A stretch of DNA of 64,000 bases, taken from Bacillus massilinigeriensis. GTDB taxonomy: Bacteria > Bacillota > Bacilli > Bacillales > Cytobacillaceae. Location: assembly GCF_900117315.1 (NCBI RefSeq), contig NZ_LT630337.1, positions 789,633 to 853,632 of the forward strand, given 5' to 3'. A model generated the notes under the pieces. That model was not told where the DNA came from. It did no database searches and worked only from the letters and a program-made list of their open reading frames with translations. Position 1 is the first letter of the stretch; the number at the start of each line of letters is the position of its first letter. This document shows, piece by piece, positions 56,079 to 64,000 of this stretch. A program made the position numbers and the translations under genes.

Positions 56079-56106
56079 CGCTCCAGGTAGTTTGGAGCGT
56101 TTTTTA
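56079..56106 (+). terminator. riboswitch-controlled terminator of pbuG
   Basis: CGCTCCA/TGGAGCG stem with a 7-nt loop followed by TTTTTT, 34 bases before pbuG. Confidence 0.88.
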
Positions 56107-56139
56107 TTTTGTCATACATAATTAATCGGAGGGAAAGAA

Positions 56140-57468
56140 ATGAAAAAGTATTTCCAATTTGAGGAGCTAGGAACAAATTATCGCCGTGAGATCATCGGTG
56201 GACTTACAACATTTTTAGCAATGGCTTATATTTTAGTAGTAAACCCACTTACTCTCACATTAGATGACGTAAAGGATTTACCTGATGCTTTAAGAATGGA
56301 TTATGGAGCTGTATTTGTTGCAACGGCTTTAGCTGCAGCCTTAGGTTCTATCATTATGGGGCTACTTGGAAAATATCCGCTAGCTTTGGCACCTGGTCTT
56401 GGTTTAAATGCATTTTTTGCTTATACCGTTGTTTTGGGTAGTGGCGCACCATGGCAGCATGCTCTTGGAGCAGTATTTATTTCAGGGGTCTTTTTCTTAT
56501 TACTTACACTTACAGGTTTGCGAGAGAAATTAATTAATGCCATACCTGTTGAATTGAAACACGCCATTGGGGCAGGTATTGGTTTATTCATTACTTTTAT
56601 TGGATTACAAAATGCAGGGATTATTGTAAATAATGATGCTACACTTGTTGGCTTGGGTGACCTTACAAGTGGTAACACGCTGCTTGCTATTTTCGGAATT
56701 ATCATTACCGTTATTTTAATGACTAGAGGATTTAAGGGCGGAGTATTTATTGGAATGATTATCACGGTGATTGTTGGGATGATCTTTAATTTAATCGATA
56801 CCCCAACGAAAATCGTCGACAAGGTTCCAAGTTTGGATCCAACATTTGGTGCGGTTTTCTCATCCTTTAGTGATCCATCATTTTACACAACTTCAATGTT
56901 AGGAATTATTCTTACCTTCTTATTTGTTGATTTCTTTGATAATGCAGGTACACTTGTGGCAGTAGCTAATCAGGCTGGATTAATGAAGGATAATAAATTG
57001 CCACGCGCAGGAAGAGCTTTACTTGCAGATTCTATTGCAACAATTGTTGGGTCTGTACTAGGTACATCTACCACTACATCTTATATTGAATCAAGCGCAG
57101 GGGTTGCTAGCGGAGCGAGAACTGGTTTTGCATCACTTGTTACAGCGTTATGCTTTATTTTATCACTTTTCTTCTTTCCATTATTATCTGTGGTTACATC
57201 AGCTGTAACTGCACCAGCATTAATCATCGTTGGAGTTTTAATGGTTTCATCACTTGGAAAAATAGATTGGTCTCGTTTTGAAATTGCAGTACCATCTTTT
57301 TTAACAATGATTTCAATGCCGCTTTCATATAGTATTGCTACAGGGATTGCCGTTGGATTTGTCTTTTATCCAATTACATTGATTGTCAAAGGTCGTGCGA
57401 AAGAAATACATCCAATTATGTATATCTTTTTCGTCATCTTCCTCTTGTACTTTATTTTCTTGAAATAG
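56140..57468 (+). CDS. pbuG: NCS2/AzgA-type hypoxanthine-guanine permease PbuG
   Basis: 442-aa purine transporter with about 13 membrane segments. The N-terminus TNYRREIIGGLTTFLAMAYILVVNP, GLGLNAFFAYTVV, FLFVDFFDNAGTLVAVA and GTSTTTSYIESSAGVASGARTG are family hallmarks. GGAGGG precedes ATG. It is under the upstream guanine riboswitch, forming with guaA a guanine-sensing synthesis and salvage pair. Confidence 0.95.
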   Translation: MKKYFQFEELGTNYRREIIGGLTTFLAMAYILVVNPLTLTLDDVKDLPDALRMDYGAVFVATALAAALGSIIMGLLGKYPLALAPGLGLNAFFAYTVVLGSGAPWQHALGAVFISGVFFLLLTLTGLREKLINAIPVELKHAIGAGIGLFITFIGLQNAGIIVNNDATLVGLGDLTSGNTLLAIFGIIITVILMTRGFKGGVFIGMIITVIVGMIFNLIDTPTKIVDKVPSLDPTFGAVFSSFSDPSFYTTSMLGIILTFLFVDFFDNAGTLVAVANQAGLMKDNKLPRAGRALLADSIATIVGSVLGTSTTTSYIESSAGVASGARTGFASLVTALCFILSLFFFPLLSVVTSAVTAPALIIVGVLMVSSLGKIDWSRFEIAVPSFLTMISMPLSYSIATGIAVGFVFYPITLIVKGRAKEIHPIMYIFFVIFLLYFIFLK

Positions 57469-57474
57469 GTCTGC

Positions 57475-57510
57475 AAAAAGTGAACCATACCAACATATGG
57501 TTCACTTTTT
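57475..57510 (+). terminator. pbuG terminator
   Basis: Perfect 15-bp stem AAAAAGTGAACCATA/TATGGTTCACTTTTT with a 6-nt loop, directly after pbuG. It could work in both directions. Confidence 0.9.
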
Positions 57511-57513
57511 ATG

Positions 57514-57542
57514 TTGACAAAATATTTTCCCTTTTCGATAAT
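57514..57542 (+). promoter_or_regulatory. glcT promoter
   Basis: TTGACA (57514-57519), a 17-bp spacer and GATAAT (57537-57542), 39 bases before the glcT start. Confidence 0.8.
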
Positions 57543-57581
57543 AGAAGTAATGGGCTGAAATTGTCGAAAAGAGGAGAAGGT

Positions 57582-58424
57582 ATGGATCAATTAACAGTAA
57601 CAAAAGTACTAAACAACAATGTATTGATCGGGGATCACCTCTCTTATGGTGAAGTTGTTCTAATCGGTAAAGGAATTGGTTTTAATCGTAAGCAAGGAGA
57701 AAAAATCGATCGTTCATTGGTGGAAAAACTTTTTATATTAAAAAATGAGAGGGAACAAGAAAATTATAAAAAGCTTCTTCCTTTTCTGGATAATGATCTA
57801 CTTGAAGTGATTATTTCAGCAATTGAATTAATCAAGAAAAAGATTAATACTCCCTTAAATGAACATATCCATGTAGCCTTAACTGACCATCTACTCTTTA
57901 CGGTTTCAAGACTATCGAAAGGAATGGAATTGAAAAATCCCTTTTTGATTGAAACAAAGGCGCTATATCCATTTGAATTTCAGATAGCCAAGGAAGTTGT
58001 AGGTCTAATAGAAAAACAAACAGGGATCTACTTGCCAGATGGGGAAATCGGATTTATAGCCCTTCATATTCATAGCTCAATTATGAATAGGGATATTTCC
58101 GATATAAACCGCCATTCTCAATTAGTCACTCAATTAATTGACATGGTCGAGGACGTTTTCCATATGGAGATTGATAAGGATAGTATTGAATATATGCGGT
58201 TGGTTCGCCACTTAAGATTCACAATTGAACGAGTTGTGAACGGAGAAGTAGTGAAAGAACCAGAGAAAATAGCAAACCTTCTAAAAGAGGAATATCCCCT
58301 ATGTTACAATCTCTCGTGGAAACTTATTAAGGTTATGCAACAGGCGCTAAAGAAAACTGTTTTTGATGCAGAGGCTGTTTATCTAACGATGCATCTTCAA
58401 CGCCTGCAAAAAAAAATTAAATAG
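57582..58424 (+). CDS. glcT: transcriptional antiterminator GlcT
   Basis: 280-aa BglG/SacY-family antiterminator. RNA-binding CAT domain, residues ~1-60 (VTKVLNNNVLIGDH and EVVLIGKGIGFNRKQGEKID), then PRD1 (NEHIHVALTDHLLF) and PRD2 (GEIGFIALHIHSS, VRHLRFTIERV). PRD histidines are phosphorylated by the PTS: EIICB-Glc inactivates GlcT in the absence of glucose. ATG 57582 has GAGGAGAAGG upstream; a longer frame to 57480 is rejected. Predicted to act on the RATs at 58436 (ptsG) and 21916 (manXYZ). Confidence 0.95.
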   Translation: MDQLTVTKVLNNNVLIGDHLSYGEVVLIGKGIGFNRKQGEKIDRSLVEKLFILKNEREQENYKKLLPFLDNDLLEVIISAIELIKKKINTPLNEHIHVALTDHLLFTVSRLSKGMELKNPFLIETKALYPFEFQIAKEVVGLIEKQTGIYLPDGEIGFIALHIHSSIMNRDISDINRHSQLVTQLIDMVEDVFHMEIDKDSIEYMRLVRHLRFTIERVVNGEVVKEPEKIANLLKEEYPLCYNLSWKLIKVMQQALKKTVFDAEAVYLTMHLQRLQKKIK

Positions 58425-58435
58425 CTATTATCTTA

Positions 58436-58550
58436 TTACGTGTTACTGAGTCAATCAGGCATGAGTGAAAAGGATAATTGGTTGAAGTCATATAGAGCTA
58501 GTATACCTATATGACTCAACTTCGAATCTTTTTTGCTCCTGCCTTTTTTT
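58436..58550 (+). promoter_or_regulatory. GlcT RNA antiterminator and terminator of ptsG
   Basis: The RAT at 58436-58467 (TTACGTGTTACTGAGTCAAT, then CAGGCATGAG) overlaps the 5' arm of a terminator: GGCATGAGTGAAAAG (58458-58472) against CTTTTTTGCTCCTGCC, then seven T residues to 58550. This is the standard ptsG leader arrangement of Bacillus. Confidence 0.93.
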
Positions 58551-58600
58551 GTTGTCTAATGCAAACACCTAATGAGTTGAATAATAGGAGGAAAAACCTC

Positions 58601-60631
58601 ATGTTTAAAAAGGCTTTTGGTACTTTACAAAAGGTCGGTAAAGCGTTGATGTTACCAGTTGCGCTATTACCGGCTGCAGGAATTTTACTTGCCTTAGGGG
58701 CGGCTTTATTGAACCCTACATTAATAGATATTGCACCGTGGATTGATAATAGTGCAATCCATATGGTTGCATCTGTTATGCAAAAATCAGGTGATATCGT
58801 ATTTGGAAACCTTCCCGTTCTATTTGCAGTAGGGGTAGCGGTTGGTTTATCTGGCGGTGAAGGTGTTGCTGGGTTGGCAGCTATTATTGGTTACCTAATT
58901 ATGAACGTGACAATGGGGACGGTACTAGGTCTTGAAGTGAAGGATGTGAACGGAACGAACTATGCAAGTATATTAGGTGTTCCAACTCTTCAAACCGGTG
59001 TATTTGGCGGTATCATTATTGGCATCCTGTCAGCTTCGCTTTATAATAAATTCTTTGAAATCGAATTGCCATCTTATTTAGGGTTCTTTGCTGGTAAACG
59101 TTTCGTTCCTATTGTTACGGCTGGATCTGCAATCATTGTTGGTTTACTAATGTTAATCATTTGGCCACCCATCCAATCAGGATTAAATGCCTTCTCATCT
59201 AACGTAATTGATGCAAACAGAACACTAGCGGCATTCATCTTCGGTGTTGTGGAACGTTCTTTAATTCCATTTGGCCTACACCATATTTTCTATACACCAA
59301 TCTGGTATGAATTTGGTGAATATGTAACTAAGGCTGGTCAGGTAGTCCATGGTGACCAAAGGATCTTCATGGCACAAATTACTGATAACGTACAGAACTT
59401 AACAGCAGGTACTTTCATGACAGGTAAATTCCCATTCATGATGTTTGGTTTACCAGCAGCATGTTTGGCAATTTATCAAGAAGCTCGTCCTGAAAAGAAA
59501 GTGGTCGTTGGTGGATTAATGGCATCAGCAGCCTTAACTTCTTTCTTAACTGGTATCACAGAACCAATCGAATTCTCTTTTCTTTTCGTAGCACCTGCTC
59601 TATTCGGAATTCACGCAGTATTTGCTGGTCTTTCTTTCATGACTATGCACTTATTAAACGTTAAAGTTGGTATGACATTCTCTGGTGGCTTAATTGACTA
59701 TACATTATTTGGTTTGATTAACCCTCAAACAAATGCTTGGGTCATTATTCCTGTAGGCTTAGTATTTGCGGCAATTTACTACTTCGGATTTCGTTTTGCA
59801 ATCCGTAAATTCAATCTTAAAACTCCTGGTCGTGAGGATGAGTCTGAAGAGGTGGTTACTCCCGTAGAACAAAGTTCAGCTAGTGAGCTTCCATTTGAAA
59901 TCTTACTGGCTATGGGTGGAGTAGAAAATATCGTTGATTTGGATGCTTGCATCACTCGTCTCCGTGTATCAGTAAATGATATTAAAAAAGTTGATAAAAA
60001 TCGTTTAAGAAAACTGGGTGCGGCTGGTGTTCTTGAGGTTGGTAATAATATTCAAGCGATATTCGGGGGGCATTCTGAGATTATCAAAGGTCAAATGAAA
60101 GACATCATTAGCCAAAAAAAGCTCCATGGGGTTAAGAAATCAATTGAGGTAGGGGCCGTTCAACCCATAAATATAACTGATTCTATCGCTTCACCAATAA
60201 AAGGAGAAATAAAACCAATTACTGAAGTCCCTGATATTGTATTTTCAGGAAAAATGTTAGGAGATGGATTCGCAATCATTCCATCAGAGGGAATGATTGT
60301 ATCACCTGTAGACGGTAAGGTAATTAACCTATTTCACACGAAGCATGCGATTGGATTATTTTCTGATTCAGGCCGTGAAATCTTGATTCATGTAGGTATT
60401 GACACAGTTCACCTGAGAGGCGAAGGATTTGAATCACTAGTAGCTGAAAACGATACCGTGAAAAAAGGCCAGCCACTATTGAAAGTGAATCTGGAATACA
60501 TTAAACAAAATGCACCATCAACTATTACTCCTGTTATATTTACGAACCTTGCTGAAGGAGAAAAGATAGTCATTAACAAGCGAGGAAATGTGGAGCTAAA
60601 AGAAGAGAACATTGTTTTCATTACTAAATAA
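58601..60631 (+). CDS. ptsG: glucose-specific PTS EIICBA component PtsG
   Basis: 676-aa glucose permease with fused domains: membrane EIIC (residues ~1-400), EIIB with phospho-Cys450 in [11 protein letters not shown], and EIIA with His597 in [17 protein letters not shown]. The EIIC signature [17 protein letters not shown] is present. ATG 58601 follows AGGAGG; the frame is open back to 58511 through the terminator and that start is rejected. Controlled by GlcT antitermination. Confidence 0.96.
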   Translation: MFKKAFGTLQKVGKALMLPVALLPAAGILLALGAALLNPTLIDIAPWIDNSAIHMVASVMQKSGDIVFGNLPVLFAVGVAVGLSGGEGVAGLAAIIGYLIMNVTMGTVLGLEVKDVNGTNYASILGVPTLQTGVFGGIIIGILSASLYNKFFEIELPSYLGFFAGKRFVPIVTAGSAIIVGLLMLIIWPPIQSGLNAFSSNVIDANRTLAAFIFGVVERSLIPFGLHHIFYTPIWYEFGEYVTKAGQVVHGDQRIFMAQITDNVQNLTAGTFMTGKFPFMMFGLPAACLAIYQEARPEKKVVVGGLMASAALTSFLTGITEPIEFSFLFVAPALFGIHAVFAGLSFMTMHLLNVKVGMTFSGGLIDYTLFGLINPQTNAWVIIPVGLVFAAIYYFGFRFAIRKFNLKTPGREDESEEVVTPVEQSSASELPFEILLAMGGVENIVDLDACITRLRVSVNDIKKVDKNRLRKLGAAGVLEVGNNIQAIFGGHSEIIKGQMKDIISQKKLHGVKKSIEVGAVQPINITDSIASPIKGEIKPITEVPDIVFSGKMLGDGFAIIPSEGMIVSPVDGKVINLFHTKHAIGLFSDSGREILIHVGIDTVHLRGEGFESLVAENDTVKKGQPLLKVNLEYIKQNAPSTITPVIFTNLAEGEKIVINKRGNVELKEENIVFITK

Positions 60632-60653
60632 TTTTCCTCTTAAGTAAAAATAA

Positions 60654-60690
60654 AAAAGTCTCTCGTTTTCGTAATTAGTGGGAGACTTTT
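60654..60690 (+). terminator. ptsG terminator
   Basis: AAAAGTCTC/GAGACTTTT stem with a 19-nt loop, 23 bases after ptsG; T residues are part of the 3' arm. Confidence 0.75.
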
Positions 60691-60933
60691 AATATGATGA
60701 AAAATTAATTGTATATTCCTATATCTACTCTTCGACAATTAGCAAGCCTTCATTATTAAATTCTGTTGTTTTGAACACTTCATTAATATCTCTCTTGGAT
60801 AGGGAAAAGATGATTTTAGATATTAGCATAAAAGGGATCACTTTAAGTTTGATGTTTTTTATAGAATGAGCGTTAATGCATTTTTTAAAATAAACAATTG
60901 ATAGATATTTGAGCCTTAAAGGAGGTTTGGAAA
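60691..60933. other. intergenic stretch, possible gene remnant on the minus strand
   Basis: Nothing clear on the plus strand except the AAAGGAGG ribosome site of the chemoreceptor. On the minus strand a frame ending at TAG 60725 reads SKIIFSLSKRDINEVFKTT and EFNNEGLLIVEE, with no start or ribosome site. It may be the C-terminus of a lost gene; the family is not recognised. Confidence 0.3.
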
Positions 60934-62640
60934 GTGAAAAAACTATCTTGGAGAAACATCAAGATTGGTGGGAAGTATATTATTGTACTTTCTGTAGTGA
61001 CTGTAACGTTTCTCTTTTCGATATTAATTACCTATTTTTTACTCCAAAAAACAAGTGAAACAATGGTGGACACAAAAAAGAAAAATGATATAGCAACCCA
61101 AGCTTCAGAGCTAGTTACGATATATAACAAGAAGTATTTGCAAATACCTCAATATATTATTTTTTCTGATGAAAAAAGACTTGAGGAGTATTTGGATGAC
61201 AGTAAAGATTTTGTAGAAGTTGCTAAATCATTAAAATCCAAAATACAAAGTGATAACCAATTATCGATTTTCAATCAAATGATGAAAAATAATAACCAAC
61301 TGGATGAATATTTTTTCAGTATGATTGTTCCAAAGGTTCAACAGATTAATACGGCGGAATTTAAAGAGCTACAAAAGTCTGCCGACCAAATGAAAGAACA
61401 AACAGATATGCTTGGAGAAAAATTAAAAAATATTTCTACTGAGTCCAATCGAACAGTGTTGATATCTGCAGAACGAAACATCAATAAAACCATTACCCTT
61501 CTCTTAATCTCTGGTTTGGTCTCCATCATTATCTCTTATGCTCTTGTCCTATTCATAAGTAGAAAAATAAACAAAGAGTTGAGCCTAGTTGTTTCCACTA
61601 GTGATGAAATTGCCAAAGGGAATCTACAGTTTAAAGAGTTATCCTATCAAGGTTTAGATGAGATAGGTATACTCTCAAAATCAATAAACAATATGGGTGT
61701 TGGTTTATGAGAAATGATATTAGAAGTATCCTTTCTTGCTAAGGAGATTGATGAGAATAGTCTTTTACTAGCGGAATCATCCTCAGAGGTTAAAACAGGA
61801 AGTGAACAAATTGCCTATACAATTGAGGAGTTGGCAACAGGAACAAGTAACCAAGCCCAAGAGGTATCAACAATATCAGAAAGCACTAGAGCATTTCTTA
61901 ATCAATTAATCGCTGCAAAAGATAATGCGGATAAGTTAGATGAGTACTCTAATATAGTGAATGTAGTATTAACTACAGGTGATCAACAAATGATCCAGTC
62001 ACTGAATCAAATGAATGTGATAAATCAAGTAGTTGAAAATGCCGTAAACAAAGTCCAAAATCTTAATAATAAAATTAGCTCCATTACTGAATTAGTTCAT
62101 GTGATTAAATCTATTGCTGAGCAAACAAATCTTTTATCACTAAATGCATCAATTGAAGCTGCACGTGCAGGAGAAGCTGGGAAAGGTTTTGCTGTTGTAG
62201 CCTCAGAGGTCAGAAAATTAGCAGATGAAGTAACAAATTCTGTAAAAAATATAACAGCTATAGTGGATAGTGTTAAGGATGAGTCCGTGACAATGTCTCG
62301 AGAATTATCAGCTGGATTTAAAGAGGTTAATAAGGGGTCAGAACAAATTGAAGCAACCGGTAAAGCATTCTCCGAGATAAAGGAAAAAATAAATGAGATG
62401 AACCATCAAGTAAGCGGTATTTTAAATACATTGGTTAATATTAATTCATTTAGTGTTGAGATAAACGGTTCAGTAGAGAATATTGCTGGAATATCCGAGG
62501 AATCAGCAGCTGGTGCTCAGGAAATTTCAGCAGCAGCTCATCAGCAATATCAAGGAATTGATTCCATTACAAATAGTGCTGAGAAATTAAAAGTAATGGT
62601 TCGTCGAATGTCAGAAATGATTAAGAATTTTAAGCTGTAA
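60934..62640 (+). pseudogene. methyl-accepting chemotaxis protein interrupted by one in-frame TGA
   Basis: One continuous frame of 568 codons is broken only by TGA at 61708-61710 (…NNMGVGL-stop-EMILEVS…). The upstream part has a membrane helix (residues ~16-38), a 4-helix-bundle sensor region, a second helix (~186-207) and a HAMP domain. The downstream part has the MCP signalling domain with tip [32 protein letters not shown] single change (for example CGA or AGA to TGA) explains it. The downstream part could restart at ATG 61714, but without ribosome site or membrane anchor. AAAGGAGG precedes the first start. Confidence 0.85.
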
Positions 62641-62662
62641 TGGTGATATTGGAGGATCGATC

Positions 62663-63736
62663 ATGAAGAAAAAACTTAAATATATCGTCATGAGTATGCT
62701 GGTCTTATGTGTAACCATTATTACAACAGCATGTACTAATGGATTAAAAGAGAACAATGCTCCTGATGAAACTAAAAAAGTGACTTTAAAGGAAAAAGAC
62801 GAAACTATCTATGTAGGCTTTGCTATTGACACACTAAAAGAGGAACGCTGGTATAAAGATAAATCCTTATTTGAAGACCAAGTTAGAAAGCTTGGTGCTG
62901 AAGTAAAAACGCTCGCGGCAAATGGAATTGATGAGGTGCAAATTAAGCAAGCGGAATTACTAATCGAAGAAGGTGTTGATGTACTAGTAGTAGTTCCTCA
63001 TGATGCGGAAGTATCTGCAAAAATTGTAGAGATAGCTCATAAAGCAGGTGTTAAGGTAATATCCTATGACCGCTTAATCAAAAATGCTGAAGTAGATTAT
63101 TATATTTCTTTTGATAATGTTAAGGTTGGAGAAATCCAAGCCAGCGAAATATTAAAAAAGCAATCAACGGGAAACTTTGCCTACATTGGTGGGGCTGAAT
63201 CTGACAATAACGCAATCCTATTTAGAGAAGGTGCGATGAAGGTTTTACAACCATTAATTGATAGCGGAAAGATAAAGCTAGTATTTGATCAATATACTGA
63301 CGAATGGAAACCAACTGTGGCAGAAACAAATATGAAGACAGCATTGAAAAAGACAAACCGCCATATAGATGCTGTCGTTGCAGCGAATGATGGAACAGCG
63401 GGTGGAGTTATCAATGCATTAAAGGAAGTAAAGCTAGCTGGAAAAATTCCTGTTTCAGGTCAAGATGCTGAACTAGAAGGGGTAAAGAGAGTAGCTAATG
63501 GAACTCAAACAATGACGGTTTATAAGCCAATTAATTTGTTAGCTTCAAAAGCTGCTGAATTGTCAGTTATGGTTGCGAAGGGTGAAAAAATTAAAGCTGA
63601 AGCAAAAACCCCTAATGGAAAAATAGATGTCCCGTCTATTTTGTTAGAACCGATTGCAGTGACAAAAGAGAATATTAAAGACACGATTGTAAAAGATGGG
63701 TATTTAAACGAAGAGGAAATATATAAGGCAGAATAG
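62663..63736 (+). CDS. xylF: xylose-type sugar-binding lipoprotein (XylF-like)
   Basis: 357-aa ABC-transporter solute-binding protein. The signal peptide ends in a lipobox, ITTAC, near residue 25. The periplasmic-binding fold follows: YVGFAIDTLKEERWYKDKSLFE, DVLVVVPHDAEV, YIGGAESDNNA, FDQYTDEWKPTVAETNMKTAL, VVAANDGTAGG and PVSGQDAELEGVKR are typical of D-xylose-binding XylF. GGAGGATC precedes ATG, 22 bases after the chemoreceptor. No xylG/xylH follows in the window: a strong terminator comes next. It may serve chemotaxis with the neighbouring receptor rather than transport. Confidence 0.88.
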   Translation: MKKKLKYIVMSMLVLCVTIITTACTNGLKENNAPDETKKVTLKEKDETIYVGFAIDTLKEERWYKDKSLFEDQVRKLGAEVKTLAANGIDEVQIKQAELLIEEGVDVLVVVPHDAEVSAKIVEIAHKAGVKVISYDRLIKNAEVDYYISFDNVKVGEIQASEILKKQSTGNFAYIGGAESDNNAILFREGAMKVLQPLIDSGKIKLVFDQYTDEWKPTVAETNMKTALKKTNRHIDAVVAANDGTAGGVINALKEVKLAGKIPVSGQDAELEGVKRVANGTQTMTVYKPINLLASKAAELSVMVAKGEKIKAEAKTPNGKIDVPSILLEPIAVTKENIKDTIVKDGYLNEEEIYKAE

Positions 63737-63820
63737 ATAAAATAATATTTTGCATTAATATTTGAGGCATTATCTTTTTAAAATGCGTATTAAAGCCCAA
63801 TTATATTTAAGTATTTGAAC

Positions 63821-63863
63821 AAAATGCACCCTATTTGTTAATAAACAAATAGGGTGCATTTTT
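63821..63863 (+). terminator. terminator after the XylF-like gene
   Basis: Long perfect stem AAAATGCACCCTATTTGTT/AACAAATAGGGTGCATTTT with a 4-nt loop and T residues. It ends the chemoreceptor-xylF unit. The remaining bases to 64000 hold only a possible promoter (TTGACC near 63902) for a gene beyond the window. Confidence 0.92.
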
Positions 63864-64000
63864 ACTGGGTGAAATTCCCAAGAATAATGTTTATCTATTT
63901 TGTTGACCATTAGATTAAAAGGTGTTAGTATTTAAAAGCAGCCGATAAGAGTAATACAATATAAGCAATATGAAAAAAGTAAAAAATAATATTGACTAAC

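Noticed and set aside
61714-62640. The second half of the chemoreceptor as an independent soluble receptor gene
   Set aside because: It is in the same frame directly after one TGA, has no ribosome site, and its N-terminus is the end of a HAMP domain; a broken gene is simpler.

Overview
The window is low-GC Firmicutes chromosome with strong AGGAGG-type ribosome binding sites, many TTG/GTG starts, factor-independent terminators, a CIRCE element, guanine riboswitches and a GlcT-type RNA antiterminator. Gene order (tsaE-tsaB-rimI-tsaD, ydiF, moaC-rex, ydiK-ydiL, groES-groEL, and later yeaC-yeaD-yebA-guaA-pbuG) follows the Bacillus subtilis chromosome not far from the origin. The organism is therefore a member of the Bacillaceae, but not B. 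subtilis itself: the backbone is interrupted by large accessory blocks.

Layout. 1-823: a tRNA cluster (partial Gly, Leu, Arg, Pro, Met, Ser, fMet, Asp) with a truncated fMet copy inside it. 1009-3657: the tsaE-tsaB-rimI-tsaD operon for t6A tRNA modification. 3704-4493: a 148-bp tandem array with nine copies of a perfect 16-bp palindrome, directly followed by a cluster of DnaA boxes. 4527-5991: an intact IS256-family element. 6076-12714: ydiF, moaC-rex, ydiK-ydiL and groESL. 12715-20924: an accessory block with decayed genes (an XtrA-like phage gene, a hydrogenase maturation protease, an SDR dehydrogenase), an alarmone-synthetase-domain protein, a cupin, an old-yellow-enzyme-type reductase with an iron alcohol dehydrogenase behind a near-perfect Rex operator, and a LysR regulator. 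21149-24888: manO and a mannose-family PTS whose leader carries a GlcT-type antiterminator/terminator. 25098-27739: a Gfo/Idh/MocA oxidoreductase, an IS3 remnant and manA. 27873-33679: a two-component system beside a Cthe_2159-type lipoprotein and a VTC-DUF4956 pair; an identical tandem 11-bp repeat sits in front of both target units.

34675-45936 is an extended fructoselysine (Amadori product) locus resembling Escherichia coli frlABCDR, with duplicated kinase, epimerase and GntR genes plus two amidohydrolases, a YjbQ protein and an esterase. 46108-49313 is a YkoS/YkoT/GtrA-like membrane glycosylation set. 49564-57468 returns to backbone: yeaC-yeaD-yebA, then guaA and pbuG, each behind a guanine riboswitch. 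57582-60631 is glcT-ptsG with the classical RNA antiterminator. The end holds a chemoreceptor broken by one in-frame stop and an orphan XylF-type xylose-binding lipoprotein.

Three regulatory links tie the window together. Rex has candidate operators at its own promoter and at the NADH-linked reductase/dehydrogenase operon. GlcT is predicted to control both ptsG and the mannose-family PTS. The response regulator at 30180 is predicted to control the Cthe_2159 and VTC-DUF4956 units.
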